From: Camarhynchus parvulus
Taxonomy: Eukaryota > Chordata > Aves > Passeriformes > Thraupidae
Reading direction: 5' to 3'
DNA length: 64,000 nucleotides
Assembly (NCBI RefSeq): GCF_901933205.1
Contig: NC_044573.1
Location: 49,533,493-49,597,492 of the forward strand
Part shown: piece after piece, positions 13,024-23,960 of the stretch
Layout: every line of letters starts with the position of its first letter
How positions within the stretch are numbered: the first letter of the stretch is position 1
Program-made: the position numbers and the translations under genes
Notes under the pieces: model-generated
Seen by the model: the letters and a program-made list of their open reading frames with translations, nothing else
Databases searched by the model: none
What the model was told of the DNA's origin: nothing

Positions 13024-13250
13024 GCCTGCCGCCGCCGGCAGCCCCGACCGGTGGGGCCGGCGGAGAGCGCGGAGGGAGCGGGGCCCAGCCCGCTCCGCTC
13101 GGCCCGGCCCCGCTCGGCCCGCCCGGGCTCACCCTCGCACTTCTCCTCCCGCTGTCCGCTCCGCCGTCGTGGCACAGACACCGCAAAAAACGCAACCGCA
13201 GCGAAAAACCTTGCGGTTCTCGGGGTTCCACCAGCCCTGCCTTCCTCGTG

Positions 13251-16200
13251 GGGACTGGAGATCATCGTCCTCCTCTCTGATCGCTGGATAGACCGACCAG
13301 CATTGCCCAACACTGATAATACTGATGGTGTTAGCCACCGCAGGTACCAAAAGCAAAAAGTTGCCTTTGAGGTTGACAAAAAAAGAGACACCTTAAAGAA
13401 AGGTGTCATTTGAGGATGGGAATATGACATTATTAACTAGGAAACCATCATTTGTTTCATGTCACACTCAGCATTAAACAAATGCATGTTTCCTAATAGC
13501 CATCTAACGAGCACTTTGTTTCATTGCGCTTGTTTCATTGCACTTGTGCTCTGGCTTCCAAGCAGGCTGTTCTGGGCACTGGACAAAGCCCAGCAGTGGC
13601 ACCCAGGACCCATCCACCCTGATCCTTTCCCATTCTGGAAAGGAAATGCACCCCAAGATGCCAGATGACCAAAATGAATGTTTTTTGAATGACATGGCAT
13701 GAATGAACACCCAAAATTTTGGTCATAGGAGAAGCACTTCTCCACAATAAGATATCTACATATCCCATCATGTCACTCTGTTGCCCAGCATCAAAGCAAA
13801 CTCATTGTCTGAGCAGTCACGTGCCCATGAGAGGACAAGAGAAATGTGTGTTTTGGGCACACAACTCACACGCATTTGATTGAGTCCTGGAGCAGCTTCC
13901 AGGCCTCACCAAAGAAGACATTAGGAAGACAAATCTCTGAAATATGAAGGACTGAAAATAATAGTGGGTGAGGGGGATTACATGTGCTCCATGGAGAATG
14001 GGAGCATATGAGTTCTTATTATATACACTGTATAAATGGGATTTTGTCACACCTATGTCATGTATAATTAAACTGTGCCCAATGCCAATTCCTCAAAAGA
14101 TACTCATGGGAGGTGTCCTGTGAGGAGTGATGGTCAACCTCATCTAAGTGCTGATTGCTGGCAAATATTCAGTAATGGATTAAGATGCTAAAACCAGAAC
14201 AATAAGATGATATCACTATAGACAAGTTGCAAAAATCTGAGGCAGGGTACCTCAAATCATGTGGAGTTTCACCAGCTCTCTCAACATCCTTTTGATGTTC
14301 ATTCCCACTGTTCAGAATTAATTCCAAATTCATAATAAAGTAGAGCCATAAATAAAATTTGCTAGAACTACTTGCAAGCCTATGTTGTCAGCACACAGGT
14401 TTTGCATGCTGGAGAAGTAATGGCAGAACTAGGCACTATGATCCTCTCTTTTTGTCACCACAGCAGAACTTCGTTTGTCCAGTGCCAAACAGTGATTTTC
14501 CAGCAGTCTCACTATCAGTACTCAAGTGACCTCAGAAGGAGATTTCTGCTCAGAAGCAGAAAGTGTTTTTTTCAGAAATTCTGCAGAAAGTATTTTCTTC
14601 AGAAATTGAGTGCTGTTGGAAGAGAAGTGAGAGCCAATTTCATCCATTGATGAAATGCACCACTCAGGAAAGTGCTGTCTTCGTTATAAAGTCAAAAGTA
14701 AGAGAGTTCCCCCAGTTCAGACAGGAGTATAGAGCTGGCTCCAATTTTTAGTAATTGTGTTGCTTGGTTTCCCAAGGCTGTCCTACACCTGGAGTGCCTC
14801 AGTGCCCAGATGCTACAGGGGTGTGATGAGAAGCTCTGAGGGCAGCCTCCAAACCCGCCTCTGGCATTAGTGCCTTGTGTTGCCTATGGCCTATCCTCCT
14901 ACTCCCTGTGATGCCATGAAGAAAGAAATGCCATCTACTCTTTTCTTTTTAAATCCTTGGCTTTTCAACAACTAGGAAATCTAGCTGAAGTTAAAAGATA
15001 ATGTGCCAAAGATTCCATTCTGTATGAGTGAGGGCCTATAACACAGTCAATGAAGTTGTCTGCCTTCAGTCCCAATGACACTTGGATTTATTAGCAAAGC
15101 GATCTAGCGAACTAACGAACCAGTGCCTCCTGCAGCAAAACAGGCAGCTCCAGAAACATATGCAGCTTTTCTCACCTCTGGGCTGTATAACCCACATCTT
15201 CCAGAGACCAGATGGTAGGAGTCAGCTCTGTGGGGCTGCATGATACACGCATGAAAAACAAGTAGTGCTGTGATTATGAGAAAAAGATGCCCTAATACAT
15301 AACAAAACAAACAGGAGGTTTGCTTTCCCAAACACCAAACCAGCCTGAATGTAACTGGGCATTCTGGATCAAGCTGCACTGACAAATCTACATTATCTTC
15401 AGCTGTGAACACAGCTACATGTTCTGTACTAATGAAAATAAGAACACTTTCCACAGTTTTATCTTTGGCCATGTTAAAAAGCATTGCAAGCTTCTTTCAC
15501 CACCACTACCCTTACCTTTATTTATTTATTTATTATGCAAATAATAAATTAATTTCATAATCTTTGCGGCCCTATAGAAATATTTTTTCTCTGCAGTGTA
15601 ACAAGGGATATGCCTCTCTAGCAGGCAGTACTTTACATGTAGTAAATCATTTACTGGTGCTGGCAATCATTCACCTAGCTATCAGAGAAAACCAAGTAGC
15701 ACTGAGAGAAGGTCAGGGATCAGCTCCAGCCCAGACAGGTATGGCTGGGCTCTCACAGGCTTTGAAATACACTAGTGGGAATCTACAGGCTGGTTGCCAA
15801 GAGTGCATTTGGGGTGAGGGGAGGGGAGTGGGACACATAGTGGTTAGCACGGTGCCAAGGCCATCCCTCTGCCCTGCACAGTCCCCTCAGGGTCTGGGTA
15901 CTTTCCTTTATCCATTTTACGTGGCTGGTTTTTTCCAGCCTGTTTACCTCTCAGATAAAAAAAAAATCAGAAAAAACAAGTCCACAGACTGAATATCTGT
16001 TGTAAGTCCAATTCCTTTGTGATTCATGGGTGTTGTCCTTCAGCAGCGTCTTATGCTCACTTTCCTCCATGTCCAAGTGCCCCAATTCTACTTAATCACT
16101 CTTCAGGCATCACAGCCACCTAATTAACATCACCTAAACAGGGTAGTCACTCAACCCATAAAACAGGACAGGCATGGGATGTAATTTGTATAACCCACAA

Positions 16201-17395
16201 CAACCACTCCATCAGTGTTTCCAGATCTAACTTCAATTTCCTCATGTGTGCTCAAAAGCTGCCATTATGTGAATTTATAACAAAGCAATTTTTCTGGCCA
16301 GCTCTTGTTAGTAGCCCTTAACTCAGTTTACATTACAGACTCCTCTGGGGCTGGCATACATGAAATGAGCTGCCTGCCTGCAATTGATGTGCCGTGGAGC
16401 CTACTTCAAAAGCCTTGTGGAAATACTAGGGAAACAGTTCAGCCTGCAGAGGTGTGACTAACCCTTTCTCATTCCTGCAAGGGACAACTTGTGTGACTCC
16501 ATCAGCCTGAGATGACCTAAAATTTAGAAATAAAAGGGTAGTAGACAGTCCTCCTGTGCATGCAGTGCTTATAGTTGCCATACGGTAGTGAAGATGCACA
16601 TGTGCTTGCCAACTCAAGTTTTCTACATTTAAGTTGTGTGAAGATCTCTCTATTGTCCTGAAGTTGCACTCGCTGAAATTCTTCTTCTAGTAAAGGAAAT
16701 GTCAGAATCCCAGTTGGTAGGGATTTTACCCCAAAGCTCTCTAAAGACCTCAGGCTCACTTAGATCATACCCACAGAATAATGAGGGTCTCCAGACAAGT
16801 AAGTTCTGTGGACTTGTTGCTGCAACTTTTCCTCCTTTGCCTCATCCTCTCACTTGCATGTCCAAAATGTAAGAAAAGAAATCATCAAATAAAGAACTGT
16901 GTCATCCTTGATCTCCTTATTGATTTCAATTTTGTTCATAAGCCCTTTTCCAAGGCTGCAAACTGGCCATCTTCATGTGTGATGTTACAAAATGCTAGCA
17001 ATTGCCTGGCTGTTCCTGTAGGAATGGAAGCTTGGTGCAGTGTGTGAACATTTTTTCCTAAAGTTGCTATTTACTTGAACCACCCCTCCAAAAAAACCCA
17101 AGGTACAGTGTGTACTTATGCTTGAGGAGCCAGAGGGTTTTGTTGGCTTTTAACTTTGTTTTCTTCTAAGATAAACTTCGGTTTATTCAAGAACGGGAAA
17201 GATTTATTAGTTCGTGCAGAGCAGTATGCTTGTGTCTCTTCCGACTTTTGTATTCACATCTGATAAATCAAAAGAAGATGTGTCTTGGAAAATATCACAA
17301 TTGTTGAATATCAGATGCAAAACTGGAAATCTTTCTTCGCTTAAATCCCCCTTCATACCTAAGATTTCTCCCGCGCTGACGCTGTTTTATTTAAA
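13251..17395. other. Intergenic DNA, PERP side
   Basis: No exon or RNA gene recognised. There is a perfect 8-bp inverted repeat (gacacctt / aaggtgtc) at 13387-13407 and a short (TTTA)n run at 15517-15533. A minus-strand open frame at 15104-15484 looks hydrophobic but has no support as a gene. Confidence 0.6.
15517..15533. repeat. (TTTA)n microsatellite
   Basis: About four tandem TTTA units, followed by an octamer-like ATGCAAAT within an AT-rich stretch. Confidence 0.7.
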
Positions 17396-17466
17396 CACAG
17401 CGCCGGGGCTGTGTGGGGCAGCGGGGCGAGGCCGGGGCCGGCGGCGCCTCTGCCGCCAGGGGGCAG
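17396..17466 (+). promoter_or_regulatory. Isolated CpG-rich block ending in a CTCF-like site
   Basis: About 70 bp of CG-dense sequence stand alone in AT-rich surroundings. The block ends with CCGCCAGGGGGCAG at 17453-17466, a very close match to the CTCF core (CCASYAGRKGGCA) in forward orientation. It lies between the PERP and ARFGEF3 promoters, where an insulator or loop anchor would make sense. Occupancy is inferred from the motif alone. Confidence 0.5.
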
Positions 17467-17468
17467 GA

Positions 17469-17876
17469 GACACCTGGGGAAAGCTGGGACCGGGAATGGG
17501 ATCCTGGGGCAGAGATACCTGGGGAAAGCTGGGACCGGGAATGGGATCCTGGGGCAGAGATACCTGGGGAAAGCTGGGACCGGGAATGGGATCCTGGGGC
17601 AGAGATACCTGGGGAAAGCTGGGACCGGGAATGGGATCCTGGGGCAGAAGATACCTGGGGAAAGCTGGGACCGGGAATGGGATCCTGGGGCAGAAGATAC
17701 CTGGGGAAAGCTGGGACCGGGAATGGGATCCTGGGGCAGAAGATACCTGGGGAAAGCTGGGATTGGGAATGGGATCCTGGGGCAGAGACATCTGGGGAAA
17801 GCTGGGATCGGGAATGGGATCCTGGGGCAGAGACACCTGGGGAAAGCTGGGATCAGGGATGCAATCTAGCGGACAG
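17469..17876 (+). repeat. 45/46-bp G-rich minisatellite, about 9 copies
   Basis: Nearly identical tandem units start at 17469, 17514, 17559, 17604, 17649, 17695, 17741, 17787 and 17832. Units 1-4 and 8-9 are 45 bp; units 5-7 are 46 bp, each with one extra A. The first four units are almost identical, unit 7 onward differ at a few bases, and the last one decays at its end, so expansion looks recent on the left. Each unit has five G-runs (GGGG, GGG, GGG, GGG, GGGG) with loops of 3-6 nt, a G-quadruplex pattern. Because 45 is a multiple of 3 and the unit lacks stops, long false open frames cover it on both strands. Confidence 0.97.
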
Positions 17877-18036
17877 GGCAGCCTCCTACCAAGATCCCCT
17901 GCCCACAGAGGGGCTTAACGTATCCCGGGACACTCTGCCCAGCACCCCAGAGCCTCCTGAGCAGCTTGGCCATGCTCAGCGGGGCCCTTTCAGCCATCCA
18001 TATTTCTGGTCCTCTAGCAGCAAGATAGGTGGTCTA

Positions 18037-18640
18037 GAAGGCCAATGACATCCTGGCCTGTATCAGGAATAATGCGGCCAGCAGGAGCAGGGCAGGGATT
18101 GTCCCCTTCTACTCAGCATTGGTGAGGCCATGCTTCAAATCCTGTGTTGAGTTCTGGGCCCCTCATTACAAGAAGGTGCTGGAGCCAGTCCAGAGGAGGG
18201 CAGTGAGGTTGGTGAAGGGTTTGGAGCACAAGTCCTGTGAGGAGCAGCTGAAGGAGCTGGGACTGTTTAGCCTGGAGAAATGGAGGGTCAGGGGTGACCT
18301 TATTGCTCTTCACAAGTCCCTGAAAGAAGAGTGTAGCCAGGTCCAGGTCAGCCTCTTCTCCCAGGTATCAAGTGACAGGACAAGAGGAAAAGCCCTCAAG
18401 TTGTATCAGAGGAGGTTTAGATTGGCTACTGGGAAAAAATTCTTCATGGAAAGGGTTGTCAATCACTAGAACATGGTGCCCAGGAAAGTGGCTGAGTCAC
18501 CAGCCCTGGAAGTATTTAAAAGGTATGTAAATATGGCACTTGGAAAAATGGTTTTTTGCTGGACTTGGCAGTGCTGGGTTAATGGCTGGACTTAGTGTTC
18601 ATACACGTCTTTTCCAACTGAAATTATTCTATGACTCTCT
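18037..18640 (+). mobile_element. CR1 LINE 3' fragment (sense)
   Basis: About 600 bp of a 5'-truncated CR1 retrotransposon. The frame at 18119-18469 preserves the C-terminal end of CR1 ORF2 (motifs such as [20 protein letters not shown] and [10 protein letters not shown]). The copy ends in the CR1 3' tail (TTTTCCAACTG..ATTATTCTATGA). The reading frame is damaged and it cannot be an active element. Confidence 0.92.
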
Positions 18641-18960
18641 GGCTTTTAGGTGCTTATCTCCCCTGAAACTGCAGGCCAAGGACCTAAAGTGGAGTTACTC
18701 TCACCCAGATGTTTTAGACTGAGGCTGAAGTGGAGAGAAGTGTCTGATTGTCTCACCACTGATGATGAAGGGTCACCCAGGCCATGGAGTCAGCTTCCAC
18801 CTGGACACCTGCACCACTGGTGTGTGCAAGGCAGAGCCTAGCACCTGTATGCCTTCCAGAGCGAGTGTGGCACTGCCTTCCATCCATGGGCTTGAGTTCA
18901 TTTAGGGAAATGGAAGCCCCTATACTGCTGTCCATTCTTAGCCCTGAGATTTTACATTTA

Positions 18961-18984
18961 TATACACACACACACACACACCTC

Positions 18985-19049
<65 letters not shown>

Positions 19050-19058
19050 GTATGTATT
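18961..19058. repeat. Compound (CA)n(TG)n(TA)n(ATGT)n microsatellite
   Basis: A (CA) run passes directly through CCTC into TGTGTGTG, then about 17 TA units and a (TATG)n tail. The CA and TG halves are complementary, so the left part is an imperfect inverted repeat. It is probably highly polymorphic and prone to Z-DNA or cruciform structure. Confidence 0.97.
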
Positions 19059-22000
19059 TAACTCCCCATTTCTGAGAGTTTTTCCTTCCAAAATCTCATG
19101 GAAAAACTGGCATGATAAAGATACAGTTTTTCTTTCCACCAACATTTGCATTTCCTTGCATCAATTTGTATTTCCTGTCTCCATTCCTGCTTCTTTTCTG
19201 TAAAAGCCACATGCATCTCAGAGCTGCTCACACAGCATTGTAGAAATGCCATTTTTGTGCTTTCCAGCCTCAGTACAGTTAGCTCTTGCGAAATTGCATT
19301 TTGGTTCCCAGGAGTGACATCAGGAGCTTTTGGATAAACGTAATCACCACCTGCACTTCCAGAAGAAGACAGAGTACCTTTGATTGAACAGCTCCACATT
19401 AAAGTCTCTGTTTAGCTTTTATAAATGACTCACCCAATAGCTCAGTTCACTGAGGCCTGATTTTGGAGATATAGTCTGGTCTTTAAGCACATACTCAGAT
19501 GAGGGATCACAACTCTAAATTGGCAGCACATGTGGACATGACAGTGGGTTAACACAGCATGCATGAACGTCAATACTTTGAGTCATTATTTTCAGGGGCA
19601 AATCAGGGTGCTGCTTCTGACGCAATTTCTCTCAAGCCTTGTTCCACCAGGAGCTGCTTCTGTGTTTCTCCCTGGCAATGACCCACTTTGTTCTATTATT
19701 AAGAAAAGCATAACCATATAAATAGTTATAATTCTGAGTTTTCTCTCCCATTGTGCTGGACGGAGAGTAGAAATTTCCATCTATTCGTCCTACTGCAGAC
19801 AACTCACCTTCTTCACACCAGGCTGATCACACTTGTGGGGTTTAGCTTCCCCTTGCAGAAACCATGCTGTACCTCTAATTTTAAAAGCATGTCTTCCTTA
19901 AGCTCCTTACTGTGACAGACAGAGTTGAGTGCAGGAAGAGGAAACAGGACTGTGCAGAACATGGTGTTGTATATGCCTAAAAATATGGGAGAAGAAGTAA
20001 TTTTAAAACTACACACAGAGTTAACACATACGTGACCAAGAGTAAGCATTGAGAGCAGTAAGAAAGGGCTGGGAGATGGAAGAGAGAGAACAGGGAAATA
20101 CTGTTTGCGGGGAGAAGTTTCCATTTTGGGGATGTTTGCAAGGAAGTGTGACAGCATCTACCTATTTCCTTCAAGCGTTGGTGAGCTTTTGTGCTTTGTA
20201 GTAGCAAACACTGAGGTACAAGCATTGGACCCATGTAGAAAAGAGTGGAGATGAGGGATTTAGTTTAAATGCTGTCATTGATAAAAAGTAAGCACTGAAG
20301 ATATGTGCTTACATAGAAAGAGAGGAATGGTAGGCAGGGGAAAAATACCCTTGTCTTTTTGCTCCTCTCTCTCTCATTTACACATCATACAGTAGATAGC
20401 AATTACAATGAAATATAGTCTGTGGGTATAGCATGATCTGTTGGAAAAGTGAGACCACATGAGACTTTAATTGATCACTCAATAACAGATGGGGTTATAA
20501 AACCTGGGACAATAAGGAATATTTGCAGAACAAATGAAAGATCAATTCCCCTTCTGTCACAGAAGCAAGAAAACAGGCAAGTGTTAAAGAACAATCTAAA
20601 AGGCAAAATGATGAGGAAAAGAACATATGGCAAAGATGGAAACTGCTAAATACACACAGAGGAAAATGTATGTTTTTAAACTCGCTTTACAGCATGCCTC
20701 TTTCTAGTTTTTGCATGCTTTTTTGATACCATTTGTGAAGAAACAATTACTTGGATCTCAGTAGTACAAAGCATGAAGAAACTAGGTACAAAATATAGGT
20801 TCAATTAAAGTTTAAAGCACAATAGGCAGAGGAAAAAGAAAAGGAGTCTTTATCACAGGAGGTCTGAACGAAAATGCTACTAAGATTTTTTCCCACACAT
20901 ACTATTGTAAAGGACATCATGCCATGTTGAGAGAGTGAATGCAATTAGAAATGGGACAGGAATCAGCTCTGTGCAGCCACAGGCACTACACTTCTTAGTG
21001 CAGTATCTAAACAGCAACACCAAGTGTATCCCGTACTCCATTCTCCTAGGAATAGAAGCACATTAAACATGGGAAGCATTGATAAACTACTCAAGTACTG
21101 AAATCCTTTCAACTACTCACAGTCTGTTTGTACAGTCTGATGAAGGCCAGGAGGAGGCCAGCGTGTGAAATGAATGACCAGTGCAGAAATTCAGCCTAAG
21201 AGGGCAGCCAGAGCTTGCTCACTCCCTGTGGGACATACAGGGCTGGATATGGTTGGCATTTCAGCAGCCCTAAATGGTCTCCAGTTTCTGGGTGAGACAG
21301 ATGTGAGGATGAGAGGTACCCAGATCAGTGCTAGCTGCCATCCCCAGCCTGGCACATTCAGAGCACCCTGGATGTATGTAGTCGTCCACATCCAGCAGTG
21401 ACCACTCCAGGGACTCTATGTGAGAAGTTCATTCCAGACTCAGCATTGAGCAGCCTGACTCCCACTGTGAGCTGGAAGGCTGCCTTTAAACATGTGCTGG
21501 AACTGCAGATTTCAGGGAGAGCACCATATCTTCTTGTTCCCTCAGTCTGTGCCCAGCTCTTTGCTAGAAAGGTCCCACAGAGTTCACTAGGACTGTCCTA
21601 TGTTTAAAAGAAAGACTTGCCAGCTAGCTGCTGGTTGCAAGGGTGGCAAGGCTGTGGCTCATACATTGGCACTGCCCCCTGGGATATGCAGCAGTGATGT
21701 ATAAACCCTCTCTGGGCCCATAACTGGATCTAGTCTTGTGCAATTCTTTGCAAGATCAAAAGTACAACTGAACAGAAGTGAGGTCAAAATCCTGGATTTA
21801 GAAGTAACACCTTTTATTTTTATGTTTCTATGTTTGTTCTAAACAACTATTTCTTTTTATTTATGCTGCATTTCCTTTCTCTCATGTTAGCATGGAAAAG
21901 AAGAAAATGAAACGGAGACATCCCAAAATATCTTTCCCTACAGCTCCATTTGAATACAGCACGGTGAATATTAGACTACATCACAGTGAGTAGTATCATT

Positions 22001-23283
22001 CATGGCAATATGAGACCAATAACATGGAGAGAATAGCAACACTGATGCTTATCACCTGGGCTACACTGCAGAAGAGTGTGAGCTGTATTCTCAGCAGAGC
22101 TTTTTCTGGGTTATGACTCATGCAGAGCCCTGTTTTTCTGCTGCTCTCCCACCTACTGAGACAAACAAGAGAGCTACAGTAAGTAAATAAATAAATAACC
22201 AGTTATTATTATCAACCAGAATTCAATACAGAAATTTAATATACTGGTGCACATCCTGCATGCGGGCACATCAGGATTGTGAATCCAACATAACACTTGT
22301 GCAGTGACCTGTGCCTTGCCTCCTCCCACTCTGAAGCTTTTCCTGAAGCTCCCTTATTTCAGGCCTTCTTCTCATTTGCAGTCATTTACCTATAAGAGTA
22401 GGCCAGCAAAGAAGAGAGGTTTTCGAGGACTCTGCAGCCAAGGAAGAGTAGGTGGAGAGGTTGGAAGGAAGACATGAAAAAGCCAGAGGAGGTAAGCAGT
22501 AGGGTAATGCAGAAGCAAGTCTGGGCAGTGGGCGAGAGCTTGCTGACAGCGGCTTTGTCACCCTGTTAAAGACCTTTCCAATGATGTAGGCAGGGCTTGT
22601 GACTGTAAGGGTTTCAGTTTTCTCTTTTTTAAGGGTGGGTATGTTCATGTGCCAGATGGAAAATATAATAGTGAACCAGCATTTATCCAAGTTTAGTGGA
22701 GAGCCCTCTTCTTCATACCCACCATAGCAAAGCTGATCCTGAGATATTTCAGAAGCTGAACTTGGGGTACAGCAATCTTTGACCTTCCAGTGACCTTTGA
22801 CAAAGTGAATTAACATGGGAGACATCTGCATATCTTGATGGGAGGGGATATGTGCTCCACAAGCCTCCTTTGTCTATGCTGCATTTCATTTTTTGCTGGC
22901 TTAATGAAGGGGCAAAATCTTGGCATAATTGTAAACTCTTGACTACCTGGATGTAGGGACTGTCTTTATAAGGTTCAGCAAAATAAAGGACATCAGCATC
23001 TGTTTCAGAGAGCTGTGCACAACCAGACTTGAAACAGTAATAATAATACAAATGCTCAAGTATGACACATTAGGATAAAATAAGAATGCACAGCCAAGTA
23101 AGTGACTTAATCTTCTATGAAGCTGCTTTTATTTGGAACCCTTTAAAAAGCTGCAATAAATTTATTCTTTTGGCCAAACTGGCATAAGCACCTTAAAACA
23201 TGGCAACATGTTTCCAGTTTCTTGAGTGCTGGGCTTTGGGGCTAATCTCTTTGAAATACTTAGCAGTTTTCTCCCATCCAGTC

Positions 23284-23316
23284 TTTTTTTTTTTTTTTTT
23301 TTTTTTTTTTGGGGGG
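23284..23316. repeat. Poly(T)27 followed by poly(G)6
   Basis: An uninterrupted run of 27 T is followed directly by 6 G. It may be the A-tail of a minus-strand retroinsertion, but no element body was recognised upstream or downstream. The exact length may be affected by sequencing error. Confidence 0.9.
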
Positions 23317-23828
23317 AGGAAGATTTTTTGGTGTGCTAATACTGTAACGGTGAAGCTCTTCCCTCAGGCTGGTTTTATTTTGTGGACATCTGAAACATTT
23401 GGGATCAGATTACATACTGGCAAGTAGGACAATGGCATTGCTGTAATGAGCTGGAGGCTAATTTATAGGCTTTGCAGATGTGAATGCATTACCATGCAAA
23501 TCATGAGCAGCTCCTGCCTATAAATAAAATAACTCACCTTGCCAAGGATGGTTGTCCCAAAAATATAATGAATATTATAAATTATGAGCAGGTGCCAGAT
23601 TTCCACCTCCTTTGTGTTCTTGTTTGTGCTTCTCTAAGGAAGCATTTAAAGATAAAATGTTCAATACAGTGTATGGCATAGGCAGTTACAATCTTTGCTG
23701 CCCAGTACTATTATCACCTTTTGCCAACTGCCACTCCTTCCTTTGTTAAAAAACAGCTAGTTGGACTTGTCAGCAGCTTTGAATAATATGTTCCTACGTG
23801 GTAGTCCTCTGGAAAGGAAGGATGAGCT

Positions 23829-23960
23829 GTGGTGAATGCACTGAGCAGTGGTGAATGCACTGAACTGTGGCTCAGAGGTTTTCTGTTCACACTCTGCCTC
23901 AGACCTGGTGTGTGGCCTTTTGGAAGTCTTTTAAGCAGTGCATTCCATAATTTCTTTAGC
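23829..23960 (+). mobile_element. Possible ancient MIR-like tRNA-SINE with a 19-bp duplication
   Basis: A 19-bp unit (gtggtgaatgcactgagca) is repeated once with slight change at 23829-23866. The following sequence (tgttcacactctgcctcag.. then gtgtggccttttggaagtc) resembles the tRNA-derived and core part of MIR-class SINEs (GTTCGAATCCCGGCTCTG.. GTGTGACCTTGGGCAAGT). The match is diverged and judged by eye. Confidence 0.35.

Larger units (their letters stand above)
12869..13250 (-). promoter_or_regulatory. PERP: PERP CpG-island promoter and 5'UTR
   Basis: The block is GC-rich and CpG-dense, and it continues through PERP exon 1 down to about 12660. Reading leftward it contains a KLF/TEAD/AP-1 motif cluster (13001-13023) and a TATA-like TTAAAA (12975-12980). 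A start site about 30 nt beyond the TATA-like box would give a 5'UTR of about 75-80 nt. Several long open frames here on both strands are composition artefacts. Confidence 0.8.

Noticed and set aside
12667..13430. Several overlapping open frames of 114-186 codons on both strands around the PERP start
   Set aside because: They lie in a CpG island where stop codons are rare. They read as low-complexity Arg/Ala/Pro/Gly and conflict with the clear PERP exon.
15104..15484. Minus-strand 126-codon frame with hydrophobic segments
   Set aside because: Length is within chance for 64 kb, no family was recognised, there is no GC rise or splice pattern, and it seems to be background.
16781..17047. 88-codon frame with a signal-peptide-like Leu-rich start
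   Set aside because: No promoter, conserved motif or splice site supports it; the hydrophobic run can arise by chance in T-rich DNA.
17214..18048. Repetitive proteins of 149-234 residues
   Set aside because: They are translations of the 45-bp minisatellite, which lacks stops in every frame; there is no promoter or splice context.
18119..18469. 116-residue open frame that looks protein-like
   Set aside because: It is the degraded C-terminal part of CR1 ORF2, not a host gene.
21664..21678. Second CTCF-like site (reverse complement of TGCCCCCTGGGA)
   Set aside because: Only the inner AGGGGGCA part matches; the flanking half of the core does not.
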